Below are positions 38,801 to 46,878 of a DNA stretch of 64,000 bases, one piece after another. Source of the stretch: CAZHVS01 sp964536015 (GTDB lineage Bacteria > Bacteroidota > Ignavibacteria > Ignavibacteriales > Ignavibacteriaceae); contig CAZHVS010000014.1 of assembly GCA_964536015.1 (NCBI GenBank), positions 4,770 to 68,769 on the forward strand, given 5' to 3'. The notes under the pieces were generated by a model. It had not been told where the DNA came from and did no database searches. It was given only the letters and a program-made list of their open reading frames with translations. Position 1 is the first letter of the stretch; every line of letters starts with the position of its first letter. Both the position numbers and the translations under genes were made by a program.

Positions 38801-40344
38801 TCTAATAATTCGGGGACAATGGTTTTATCTCCCATATCACCCAACCACCAGATAGCTTTAAATCTTGCATTTTCTGTTGCATCTTCATTATTGGCTAACT
38901 TTAAAAATATCGGAATGCTGGATCTTCCTGTGTTCTGCACTAAAAAAGAAGCTAAGCTTTGTACTACATCAAAGTCTTCTTCCTTCGACATAATTTCAAT
39001 AATTTTTTCCACATCATCTTTTCCGCCTGCCTCCATCATAATTGATGCGGCTGCATACTTTTGAGCTTTCGAACTTTTTTTGCTTCTTAGTACTTCAAGC
39101 AAAGTGTAATATGATTCCTGTGAGGGAATTTTTTGCCACAGTTCAATTGCTTGATTATAGTTGTCATCGTAAACATTAGCTTTTTTAAGCAATGATAAAA
39201 TATTCCTTATTGCTGAATTAAAATTTTTATTCTGAATTGAATTGTTTATTCCTTCTAAGAAAAAATTTTTCAAAGAATCGACAAAAGATGAATAGACCTT
39301 TGCACTATCCGGTTGGTCAATTTTTTTATATAAACCAGACAACTTTCCTACCAGACTTTTCAAATACTTTGCATATTCAATTTGTCCTTTAAGAAGACTT
39401 TTCTTTTCAAGTTCAAAAAGTTGAATGTAGGCATCTATGGCCCTACGATGCTTCCCTTCTTCCGAGTAATAAGAAGCTATAATACCAAGCAATTTTTGAT
39501 AAAGGAAATCATCTTTAATTTTTCTTACATCTATATTCTCAATGGTTGAGAAAAAAATCTTTTTTGCTTCATCAAATTTTTTTTGTTGAATTAATGTTGT
39601 TCCCAGTTTATATCCCCACTCAACCTGTAATTCCATTTCCCCATTTATTTTTGACTCTTCAAACAACCGGATAGTGAGAGGAAGGGTATCTGTTGAATCA
39701 CTTTTTAGATATTCCAAAGTTGCAAGATGAAAATCAGATAGTTTTTTAAAAAAATAGTCCGTTACAGTCTCTACCTCTAAAAGGTCAATCGAAAAATCAA
39801 GGTCCATTTTTATAATAAGCGGATAATCTTTATTATCAAGAATTGTGTAAGATTCTCCTGATGGAGAACAGCAAACAAGAGTTTTTAATTTTACATTTTG
39901 TCCGTTATAATAAACACTATATTCTCCTTTTTCATGAAGGAAGAATTCTCTTGGTTTACTGCCTTTTCCAAAGTAGGGTTCAATTGTTGTCTTACCGTTA
40001 TTAATTAATTCATTATAATTTCTTTTGCTGCAAAAAACTGTTATAGCTTTATCCAGCACAACTGTCTCGTAATAAACTTCACCGTAGATGTAATTTGCCT
40101 GGTACCTGCATGTATCAAGAATCTGAGAAGGAATGTTTATAAATCCACCCCAGTTGTAATTTTGTTTCCAAGCAAAAGTTATATCACCACCGACTTTAGT
40201 AATAATAACATCAAAAGGAACTTCATTATTTATTTTATACTTTAGAACAATTTGTTTTGCAATAATATCATTTTCAATCTGGCTATTTATTGAAATTGAA
40301 AAAAGTATAATCAATAACGACACTATAAAAATTTTTAAATTCAT
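35848..40344 (-). CDS. exported giant CHAT-domain protein with HEAT and TPR repeats
   Basis: 1498 residues. The signal peptide (MNLKIFIVSLLIILFSISIN) is followed by a beta-rich domain (25-200), TPR-like helices (about 210-390), about ten HEAT-like repeats (400-830, for example DEAAKTLGAIGDETSIPHL), more TPR units (890-1080), a Lys/Glu coiled coil (about 1085-1130) and a C-terminal CHAT domain. The caspase-like dyad is present: His in LHFATHG (about 1365) and Cys in ILSACETADG (about 1408). CHAT domains are cysteine proteases of the caspase clan. Most known ones are cytoplasmic, so an exported one is unusual. The gene follows an aldehyde dehydrogenase gene by 24 bases. Confidence 0.8.
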   Translation of the reverse strand: MNLKIFIVSLLIILFSISINSQIENDIIAKQIVLKYKINNEVPFDVIITKVGGDITFAWKQNYNWGGFINIPSQILDTCRYQANYIYGEVYYETVVLDKAITVFCSKRNYNELINNGKTTIEPYFGKGSKPREFFLHEKGEYSVYYNGQNVKLKTLVCCSPSGESYTILDNKDYPLIIKMDLDFSIDLLEVETVTDYFFKKLSDFHLATLEYLKSDSTDTLPLTIRLFEESKINGEMELQVEWGYKLGTTLIQQKKFDEAKKIFFSTIENIDVRKIKDDFLYQKLLGIIASYYSEEGKHRRAIDAYIQLFELEKKSLLKGQIEYAKYLKSLVGKLSGLYKKIDQPDSAKVYSSFVDSLKNFFLEGINNSIQNKNFNSAIRNILSLLKKANVYDDNYNQAIELWQKIPSQESYYTLLEVLRSKKSSKAQKYAAASIMMEAGGKDDVEKIIEIMSKEEDFDVVQSLASFLVQNTGRSSIPIFLKLANNEDATENARFKAIWWLGDMGDKTIVPELLELTNKTNNEHLLFAIAQRLAELGDSRAVPFILNYMKLYPETWQVIWGLENMSPSKEILEMLYERLKNGKDYNVRDEAAKTLGAIGDETSIPHLREAMNDENEWVRYYSAAALWRLGDNYGMKYLIAHDMLDNDIDIDDNTATDYVSMTKDATLFDDLKKNLEHKDPKVRQMAIRGMGGIGNPSAIPLLYKIINDKKENENVKAEAIISLVLLREFKVLPQLVNLVNDKTHRWRAAKVLHQFVNNSIKENLQKLFSSNDDEIKEIAAVALSILNDKDAIQFMRDRILNQNGPFLTRFEKVYPHLQFTNKEILWIIENPSPNWYWEYLRKVLFVNKTEKDFEEIIKLLPDTKLNEEIKADILLEYSSACREYGNIAKQVEVAKEILLKAKKTDSYRLIVQSLWLIADAEIHSQQFDDANTNLKEALKYCNELTSSERWEITNQFPEAFTFCQLGELFLFKKDYKKSIENFNEALKELKLTPTQTVENYQDDFVLLNARISSGLGEALIELGKNSFKEAIDGFEKVEAKGIRERESRNRAYFGLIKAAFSEGNYEEAQRLTEKLSLIKLNEDFEKMDIKPLNPERKKEMELLRQKKNEIEEMKRSTENKEDEKKDLITSSLLQNKQREFKKYINTLKKENPRLFTIMNTEPSNLKELQDAGIINPKMALIQYLIGDEELYAFIVTQNDLLIKKVEVKKDYLVKLIYKFRTQIKNQVNDDKTSGELYSLLVEPLENTLRGIEYIGIIPNQQLFYLPFAALKKNGNQNYLFEDYKLFFINSTSLLGVIGSNNQRCNLNQASFLAYANADGTLPETETEVKTISTLYNKKETYINDNAKKEKLFSKIGCKILHFATHGVTLAKDPTNSYLVLAPKGEKGRLSVEEIWGLDLKDCPLVILSACETADGELAAGDEVISLAFGFIYAGSSSCLATLWQVESKSTVDMMQDFHKNLKSNLSRVDALQLAMRNIKNKYENPYYWSQFILIGDWR

Positions 40345-40368
40345 TTCTTCTCCCTTAAAGAGGTAAAT

Positions 40369-41931
40369 TTACTCAGTAAAACTTCTTAAAAATACTTTTA
40401 AAAGATTAACGAATCCGTTGAATCTTCTTGACAAATTTGTTGAATACAAAAATTCCATTCCACCTTTAAGTCCATTGTAAACTTTTTTATTATGAGGATA
40501 CCACCACATATTTTTTTTTACAAAAGGCATAATGTCATCCACAACAACTCTCGGTTGTGTCATTTCTTCCAAACCGATATAACTATGCGTTCTTCCAAGA
40601 CCACTTTCTTTCCATCCTCCCCACGGAGTTTCTGCAAGTCCATGGCTCATCAAATGATCATTAATAGTAACTGCACCAGTTTCCAGTTGTGAAGCTATTT
40701 TATGAGCTTTACTCCTATCTGTTGTCCACACAGATGCGGTTAAGCCTAAGGAGGATTTGTTTGCTTCAATAATTGCTTCATCAGTATTTTTTACTTTCTT
40801 TATACAAAGGATTGGTCCAAAAGTTTCTTCATTCATCGTCAGCATTTGGTCATTAACATTCTCAAGGATTACAAGAGGGTAGAATAATCCATTTGCTTTT
40901 TCTTGTTGTTGTTTAATATAAGGTACTGCACCTTTTTCAACTGCATCTGCAAAATGTTTTCTTACAGTTTCCAATTGATTAGTTGTCGTTAGTGAGCCAA
41001 TTTCAACTTCATGATCTGTATCTATTCCCTGTCTTAGTTTATTCAATTTTTCTTTAAGTAGAGAAACAAATCTTTCATAAACATTTTCTTCAACATAAAT
41101 TCTTTCAACACCTGCACAGGATTGACCGCTATTTGACAATCCCGCCCATAGTGCTCCACCTGCAGCACGGACAATATCAGCATCGTTGCAAACAATCATT
41201 GCATCGTTTCCGCCAAGTTCAAGAGATAAAGGGACAAGTTTCTCTGAAGCTTTTTTCATAAGTTTTTTCCCAACCACTACGGAACCAGTAAAAAATATTT
41301 TGTTAATTCCAGAATCAATGAATGCATCTCCAGCAATGTTACCGGGAATATTTAACAAATGAAATAATCCTTCTGGCAATTGAGCAGCATCAACACATTT
41401 ATTTATTGCTTTGCCCACTTCAAGAGTTTGTGTGGCTACTTTTAATATAACAGCATTGCCAGCTATTAAAGCCATCGCTATTTCATGAAATGGAATTGCA
41501 AAAGGATAATTCCATGGGGAAATTATTCCAATTACTCCGAGCGGTGCTCTGTCAACATAACTTCTTTTATTAATCAGAAGAATGTTTCCAGTTCTGATTC
41601 TTTTTCTTTTCAAGTGATGTTTTGCTGTTTTTGCATAATAAGAAATTGCCATCGTAATTGGAAAAACTTCTGTACTAAGAGCATCCATTCTTGTTTTGCC
41701 TGTATCTTTAGAAATAATTTCTGCAAGTTCATCAGCATTTTCAACTATAAAATTTCTTATTCTTAGAAGGTGCTCTTTTCGTTCATTAAATGTTTTTTTT
41801 GCCCATTCTTTTTGAGCAACTCTCGCCTCATTAATTGATTGTTGTAACTCATCAATTGTGTTTTCTTTTGTCTGTCCGATAATCTCTCCTGTTGCAGGAT
41901 TAAAAGAAGTTGTATTTTTAACCGTTTCCAT
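40369..41931 (-). CDS. aldehyde dehydrogenase family protein
   Basis: 520 residues with the NAD(P)-dependent aldehyde dehydrogenase pattern: GVIGIISPWNYPFAIPFHE, FFTGSVVVGKKLM, the catalytic Glu in LSLELGGNDAMIV and the nucleophile Cys in SNSGQSCAGVERIYVE (about residue 272). The C-terminus has about 50 residues beyond the usual core, with Trp- and Arg-rich segments (KKNMWWYPHNKK) that could touch a membrane. It oxidises an aldehyde to the acid; succinate semialdehyde and fatty aldehyde types are both possible. It is the first gene of a pair with the CHAT protein gene. Confidence 0.9.
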   Translation of the reverse strand: METVKNTTSFNPATGEIIGQTKENTIDELQQSINEARVAQKEWAKKTFNERKEHLLRIRNFIVENADELAEIISKDTGKTRMDALSTEVFPITMAISYYAKTAKHHLKRKRIRTGNILLINKRSYVDRAPLGVIGIISPWNYPFAIPFHEIAMALIAGNAVILKVATQTLEVGKAINKCVDAAQLPEGLFHLLNIPGNIAGDAFIDSGINKIFFTGSVVVGKKLMKKASEKLVPLSLELGGNDAMIVCNDADIVRAAGGALWAGLSNSGQSCAGVERIYVEENVYERFVSLLKEKLNKLRQGIDTDHEVEIGSLTTTNQLETVRKHFADAVEKGAVPYIKQQQEKANGLFYPLVILENVNDQMLTMNEETFGPILCIKKVKNTDEAIIEANKSSLGLTASVWTTDRSKAHKIASQLETGAVTINDHLMSHGLAETPWGGWKESGLGRTHSYIGLEEMTQPRVVVDDIMPFVKKNMWWYPHNKKVYNGLKGGMEFLYSTNLSRRFNGFVNLLKVFLRSFTE

Positions 41932-42062
41932 TTTTATCTCATTTTTTTAAGTAAAGATAATTAAAACATTGCATTTGATAAACAGACAGAATGCATTATA
42001 AAATTCCGAAAGAAAAAATTTTCTTTTTTTAATCAATCAATTATTTTGCAATAAAAAATAAA

Positions 42063-42734
42063 ATGAAAAACTTAATTCAGGTTGCGGGAATAATTGACCA
42101 GGCAGAAGCTGACATGCTGATTTCAGCTGGTGTTAATTATCTTGGTTTTCCATTAAGACTTCCAGTTAACAAAGAAGATCTTTCTGAAGATAAAGCCGCA
42201 GAAATAATTAAAACAATTAAACTTCCCAATAGAAGTGTTTTAATCACTTATCTTAATAATGCAGATGAAATATTACCATTCTGTAAAAAACTTGGTGTTA
42301 ATGTAGTACAGCTTCATGGCAGAATTGAATTAGCAGAAGTGAAAAAATTGAAATCTATTTTCCCCTCTCTCGAGATTATTAAAAGCCTTGTGGTTCATAA
42401 AAATAATTTTGAAGATTTAGTAAAAACCATAGAAGAGCTTTCGTCCTTTGTTGATGCATTTATAACAGACACATTCGATCCTTCAACAGGTGCTTCGGGT
42501 GCGACAGGTAAAACTCATGATTGGCACATAAGTAAAATGTTAGTTGAGTTTTCTCCCAAACCGATTATTCTTGCTGGAGGATTAAATCCTCAGAATGTTA
42601 AACAAGCTATTGAAACAGTAAAGCCTGCCGGAGTTGATGTTCACACAGGTGTTGAACTTTCAAACGGAAGAAAAAGTAAAGAGCTTGTTGAAATATTTAT
42701 TGATGAAGCGAAAAAAGCTTTTTCAACTTTATAA
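42063..42734 (+). CDS. TrpF-like (beta/alpha)8 barrel, catalytic Cys missing
   Basis: 223 residues that align with phosphoribosylanthranilate isomerase: VVQLHGRIEL, a catalytic-acid-like Asp136 in FITDTFDP, the glycine-rich GASGATGKTHDW phosphate loop, PIILAGGLNPQNVKQAI and VDVHTGVE. In TrpF the general base is a Cys in the N-terminal KxCGI motif; here it reads QVAGI with Ala8. The usual phosphate-binding SPR after GF is also missing. No other trp gene is near. It could be a related barrel enzyme rather than a tryptophan-pathway isomerase, so I give no gene symbol. Confidence 0.7.
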   Translation: MKNLIQVAGIIDQAEADMLISAGVNYLGFPLRLPVNKEDLSEDKAAEIIKTIKLPNRSVLITYLNNADEILPFCKKLGVNVVQLHGRIELAEVKKLKSIFPSLEIIKSLVVHKNNFEDLVKTIEELSSFVDAFITDTFDPSTGASGATGKTHDWHISKMLVEFSPKPIILAGGLNPQNVKQAIETVKPAGVDVHTGVELSNGRKSKELVEIFIDEAKKAFSTL

Positions 42735-42739
42735 AAATT

Positions 42740-43561
42740 TTACTTTCTTCCGGTCCATGTTTTCATGCTTTGAGGAACACCCATAATAATCATTAATTTT
42801 TGAAACCATTTATCAGGCAATAATCCTCTTAACCTTATATTAAGGTTTACAGTCCTTGGTCTTTTGGGCGAATACTTCCCTTTTTTAAGTGCATCTTCAA
42901 CAATTGCGTTAGCAATAACATCATGATTTTTTACAAGTGGCACAATCAGGTTGCCCGGAAAACCAAGTTTTGCCCCTTCAAACATTCCGGATGCTATATA
43001 ACTTGGATGTATTGATGAAAACTTTACTCCACTCTTACCATAATTATAAGCTTCAAAGCGAAGAGATTCTGTTAATCCCCACACCGCCCATTTTGTAGCC
43101 GCATAAACAGATAAGCCCGGAACTCCAAGCGTTCCAGCAGCTGATGAAATGTTTACAATGTGTCCAGAATTTCTTTCATACATACCTGGAAGAACAGCCA
43201 TAATAGTATAGACAAGTGCTGTTATATTAATGTTAATCGTTCTTTCCCATTCTTCATCCTTTTGCTCTAATAGATTTCCACCTTTAACATAACCGGCATT
43301 GTTAATTAATATATCCACTTTTCCCATTTCTTTTATAGCTGTTTCTGCAAGTTCATATACTTTTTGCTTGTCCGCTACATTACACTTATGAAAAAAAATT
43401 TTATCATTCTTTGAAAATTCTGTTTTTGCTGATACAATTGCTTTTTCATTCAGATCCCATACCGTTACTGTGCAGCCTTCATTAAGTAATCGTTTAACTG
43501 TTGCAAGTCCAATGCCCATTGCTCCGCCAGTAACAATTGCTGTTTTTCCATTTAGTTTCAT
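42740..43561 (-). CDS. short-chain dehydrogenase/reductase
   Basis: 273 residues of classical SDR type: the cofactor motif TGGAMGIGLA, the NNAG motif in VDILINNAGYV, the catalytic Ser in NISSAAG, and YAATK with the active Tyr and Lys. The C-terminal part (SPKRPRTVNLNIRLRGLLP) is longer and more basic than the core family. The substrate cannot be predicted. It converges on the TrpF-like gene with five bases between. Confidence 0.88.
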   Translation of the reverse strand: MKLNGKTAIVTGGAMGIGLATVKRLLNEGCTVTVWDLNEKAIVSAKTEFSKNDKIFFHKCNVADKQKVYELAETAIKEMGKVDILINNAGYVKGGNLLEQKDEEWERTININITALVYTIMAVLPGMYERNSGHIVNISSAAGTLGVPGLSVYAATKWAVWGLTESLRFEAYNYGKSGVKFSSIHPSYIASGMFEGAKLGFPGNLIVPLVKNHDVIANAIVEDALKKGKYSPKRPRTVNLNIRLRGLLPDKWFQKLMIIMGVPQSMKTWTGRK

Positions 43562-43675
43562 AATTACACCATATTAAAATTTTTTCGATTCAAATTTATT
43601 AATTCGTTTGATACAATTCTATCCTTCACAACGGTTTATTGAAAAAATAATCTTAAAAGGCTGAAGTAAAATTTC

Positions 43676-43683
43676 TATTTTTG
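43676..43683 (+). promoter_or_regulatory. possible -7 box upstream of the S46 peptidase gene
   Basis: TATTTTTG fits TAnnTTTG and is 23 bases before the ATG at 43707. No good -33 element at the expected spacing, so confidence is low. Confidence 0.25.
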
Positions 43684-43706
43684 TAAAGAATAATTTTGGA
43701 TTATTG

Positions 43707-45857
43707 ATGAAATATATAAAATACTTTTTTGCAGGATTAATAATTTTTCTTTTTAATGGTTCAACCATACCTGATGAAGGAATGTACCCTTTGAGTGAAA
43801 TTTCTAAACTTGATCTTAAGACTGCGGGATTAAAAATAGATGTTACAGATATCTACAACCCAAACGGAACCAGTTTGATAGACGCTTTGGTACGTGTTGG
43901 GGGATGCACTGGTTCTTTTGTCAGCCATAAAGGTTTGATTCTCACCAATCATCATTGTGCTTATGATTATGTAAGCGAAGCAAGCACAGTAGAAAATAAT
44001 TATCTTGAAAATGGTTTTTCCGCAAAAACATATGAAGAAGAAATTCCTGCTGCTGGATTAACCTGTATGATTACCGAATCTTACAAAGATGTTTCTGAAG
44101 AAATTTTGAAAGCCGCATCAGAGGCGACGGATATAACCGAAAGAACAAAATTCATTCAGAAGAAAAGTAAAGAATTAATAGCAATGGAGGAAAGCAAAGA
44201 TTCGACACTCAAAGCCGAAATTTCTGAAATGTTTATTGGTAAGACTTACATTTTATTTAGGTACAAAATTATTAAAGATGTCCGGCTTGTATTTATTCCG
44301 CCCAAGGCAATTGGAAACTTTGGCGGAGAAACTGACAACTGGGTTTGGCCAAAACACACTGGTGATTTTTCTTTTCTGCGAGCATACGTTGCACCAGATG
44401 GAACTCCAGCTAAGTATTCAAAAGAAAATGTTCCTTATCATCCGAAAAAATATTTAAAAATAAATCCTAACGGCGCTAATGAAGAAGATTTTATTTTCAT
44501 TCTTGGTTACCCGGGAAGAACTTTCAGACATCAACCTTCGCAGTTTATCAATTTCCATCAGAATTTCCAGCTTCCATACATTGTTGATATTTACAACTGG
44601 TTCATGAAAAAATATGAAGAACTATGTAAAGACAATCCCGAAATGGAATTAAAGCTTTCTCCAAGAATTAAATCTCTTGCCAATACCGAAAAAAATTACC
44701 GTGGAAAGTTAAAAGGAATGAACCGTTTAAATCTTCTTGAAAAAAAGAGAAATGAAGAAGCTGAATTAGATAAATTTATAAATTCAGATGCTAATCTTAA
44801 ACAGCAATACGGCACTTTACTTCAAGATATTGACGATGTTTACTCATCAATGTTTGCTTTGGGTAGAATTCAGCTTTTCTATAATCAGTTAATGAATAAT
44901 TGTCCAATAATTTCTCTTGCAGACATTTTATCGGAATACGGCCCTGAGTTACAAAAGAAAGATGAAAACAGAAAATCTCTTTATGCAGAAAAAAACAGAA
45001 TTTTTTTACAAGATAAGATTTCTTCAGCATTTGAAATTTTCTCAAAAGAAGTTAACGAATCAATTTTACAAAAATTACTTGGCGATGCTTTAAATTATCC
45101 TGAGTTCAATAACTTTAAACCAATTAAAAATTTTATTGAGGCAGATAATCCTGCTAAAAAATTAAATGATTTTATTTCAGAAATGTTATCGTCAACAAGT
45201 ATTAAAGACGAAAAAGATTTTGAGAATAAACTTTATGAATGTTTGAACGGCAAAGATTTCTCAACTGATGCTACGGTAAAATTTGTAAACGAAATAAAAA
45301 ATGAATATAAAGCCATTCAAAAAGAATATGATGCAATAAACGGGAAACTTAATATACTTCTTGCAAGATTGATGGATGTAAAAAAAATCTGGCAGAAAAA
45401 AACTTTCATACCTGATGCAAACAGCACTTTGCGGTTAACTTACGGTTACATCCGCGGCTATTCACCTGCAGATGCCACCTATTACAAACCAGCAACAACT
45501 CTAACTGGCGTAATTGAAAAAAGTATTTACAAAGGAGATTATGAAATCCCACAAAAAGTAAAAGAACTTTACGACAAAAAAGATTTTGGGAGATGGGTAA
45601 GTAAACAACTTGGAGATATTCCAGTTGCCATACTTTACAACACCGACACAACTGGTGGAAATTCCGGTAGTCCTGTACTTAATGCATACGGCGAGTTAAT
45701 TGGTGTTAATTTCGATAGAAGTTTTGAAGCAACAATTAATGATTATGCGTGGAGCGAATCATATAGCCGCTCAATCGGGGTAGATATTCGCTACGTCCTT
45801 TGGGTCACTGAGAAAGTCGGCAATGCCGGTCATTTATTAAGAGAAATGAATATTTAA
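43707..45857 (+). CDS. S46 family dipeptidyl peptidase, DPP11-like
   Basis: 716 residues from the ATG at 43707; the TTG just before adds one Met. The N-terminus has a signal peptide. The serine protease triad is visible: His83 in LTNHHCAYDYV, a likely Asp in the ETDNWVWPKHTGDFSFLRAY block, and Ser653 in GGNSGSPVL. Eighteen residues after the Ser is Arg671 (NFDRSFEA), the same spacing as Ser655-Arg673 in Porphyromonas DPP11, where this Arg selects Asp/Glu at P1; DPP7 has Gly there. It should release acidic dipeptides from exported peptides in the periplasm. Confidence 0.88.
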   Translation: MKYIKYFFAGLIIFLFNGSTIPDEGMYPLSEISKLDLKTAGLKIDVTDIYNPNGTSLIDALVRVGGCTGSFVSHKGLILTNHHCAYDYVSEASTVENNYLENGFSAKTYEEEIPAAGLTCMITESYKDVSEEILKAASEATDITERTKFIQKKSKELIAMEESKDSTLKAEISEMFIGKTYILFRYKIIKDVRLVFIPPKAIGNFGGETDNWVWPKHTGDFSFLRAYVAPDGTPAKYSKENVPYHPKKYLKINPNGANEEDFIFILGYPGRTFRHQPSQFINFHQNFQLPYIVDIYNWFMKKYEELCKDNPEMELKLSPRIKSLANTEKNYRGKLKGMNRLNLLEKKRNEEAELDKFINSDANLKQQYGTLLQDIDDVYSSMFALGRIQLFYNQLMNNCPIISLADILSEYGPELQKKDENRKSLYAEKNRIFLQDKISSAFEIFSKEVNESILQKLLGDALNYPEFNNFKPIKNFIEADNPAKKLNDFISEMLSSTSIKDEKDFENKLYECLNGKDFSTDATVKFVNEIKNEYKAIQKEYDAINGKLNILLARLMDVKKIWQKKTFIPDANSTLRLTYGYIRGYSPADATYYKPATTLTGVIEKSIYKGDYEIPQKVKELYDKKDFGRWVSKQLGDIPVAILYNTDTTGGNSGSPVLNAYGELIGVNFDRSFEATINDYAWSESYSRSIGVDIRYVLWVTEKVGNAGHLLREMNI

Positions 45858-45900
45858 ATAAAAAATTCAGATTTAGCATCAACATTTATTTATGATTTAT

Positions 45901-45935
45901 AAGAATCCTGTCTATTCCGGCAGGATTCTTGTTAA
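45901..45935 (+). terminator. hairpin terminator after the S46 peptidase gene
   Basis: AAGAATCCTG (45902-45911) pairs perfectly with CAGGATTCTT (45922-45931) around a 10-base loop. The T-tract is short (TTCTTGTTAAT), so termination may be incomplete. It separates the peptidase gene from the hdr operon. Confidence 0.7.
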
Positions 45936-46093
45936 TCGGAAACAGCTTCTCAAAACTTACAAAAAAACACTCCATTTTTAAGAACAAGCCCTTTCTAATT
46001 GTCATTTTTCAATGTTTTTTCTAATTATTGATGGCAAAATATTTGAGACATTAACCAAGCTAAAATTTTATTAATTTTTTGGTAAGGAAAAGG

Positions 46094-46675
46094 ATGCAAA
46101 TAAAATTAAATAATCAGGTCGATCATCTGGCGCAGGAAATTGAAAACCTCTGCGGTGTTAATGTTTATGATTGCTATCAATGTGGAAAATGTTCTGCAGG
46201 CTGCACAGTTTCTGAATTTATTGAAGAATCTCCCACTCGAGTAATACGTTTAATTCAATTGAACCAGAAAGAAATTGTTTTGCAATCTACCACTCCATAT
46301 TTGTGTGCTACCTGCAACACCTGCACTACAAGATGTCCAATGGAAATTGATGTAGCAAAACTTATGGAATCTCTCCGAATCATCTCGAAAAAAGAAGGAA
46401 GAAAACCAGCAGTAAAAGAAGTTCCAAGATTTGCAGAAATATTTCTGGATTCAGTTAAAGCACATGGCAGAACTTATGAACTTGGTCTGACAATAAAACA
46501 TAACCTTGCAAATGGCACTCCATTAAAAGATGCTGAGCTTGGTCCTAACATGTTCTTAAACGGAAAACTTTCTTTAACTCCTCCAAAAATTAAAAATAAA
46601 GAACGGATAAAAAGAATTTTTAACAAAGCTGATTTCTTTGAACCAAGAGAAAAAAAAGATTCAGGACATCATTAA
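46094..46675 (+). CDS. hdrC: heterodisulfide reductase subunit C-like Fe-S protein
   Basis: 193 residues from the ATG at 46094, with AAGGAAAAGG just upstream; a TTG at 46079 is the only longer start. Two [4Fe-4S] sets are complete: CYQCGKCSAGC and CATCNTCTTRCP. HdrC passes electrons between HdrA and the disulfide-reducing HdrB in the cytoplasm. It is the first gene of a plus-strand operon. The C-terminal tail (residues 140-193) is basic and extends past the core. Confidence 0.88.
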   Translation: MQIKLNNQVDHLAQEIENLCGVNVYDCYQCGKCSAGCTVSEFIEESPTRVIRLIQLNQKEIVLQSTTPYLCATCNTCTTRCPMEIDVAKLMESLRIISKKEGRKPAVKEVPRFAEIFLDSVKAHGRTYELGLTIKHNLANGTPLKDAELGPNMFLNGKLSLTPPKIKNKERIKRIFNKADFFEPREKKDSGHH

Positions 46676-46676
46676 A

Positions 46677-46877
46677 ATGAAATTACACAATAATAAAAAA
46701 CAAGTGATAAATAATTTTCAGGACACTCAATCAAAAAAGTCCCGAAAAAAAATTGGCATCTGGACTTTAGCAATCGGAACTTGTTTAGGATTGATAGTTT
46801 CAAAAATAATGCTTAAAAGTTCTGCTCACCATCATAACAAAACATATCAAGAATTTGAAGATTACTTAGGAGTTTAA
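46677..46877 (+). CDS. small single-pass membrane protein inside the hdr operon
   Basis: 66 residues from the ATG at 46677, one base after the hdrC stop. A strongly basic N-terminus (KKQVINNF...KKSRKKIG) precedes one hydrophobic helix (IWTLAIGTCLGLIVSKIML) and a His-rich segment (SSAHHHNK) followed by an acidic tail. The stop is one base before the hdrB ATG, so it is tightly coupled. By the positive-inside rule the N-terminus is cytoplasmic. It might anchor the soluble Hdr complex to the membrane, but I know no named family. Confidence 0.65.
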   Translation: MKLHNNKKQVINNFQDTQSKKSRKKIGIWTLAIGTCLGLIVSKIMLKSSAHHHNKTYQEFEDYLGV

Positions 46878-46878
46878 A

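Noticed and set aside
35848..40344. TPR-CHAT protein as a CRISPR-linked (Craspase-type) protease
   Set aside because: It has a signal peptide, a HEAT scaffold, and no cas genes or repeats nearby; the neighbour is an aldehyde dehydrogenase gene.
42063..42734. Calling this gene trpF
   Set aside because: The catalytic Cys and the SPR phosphate motif are missing and there is no trp context.
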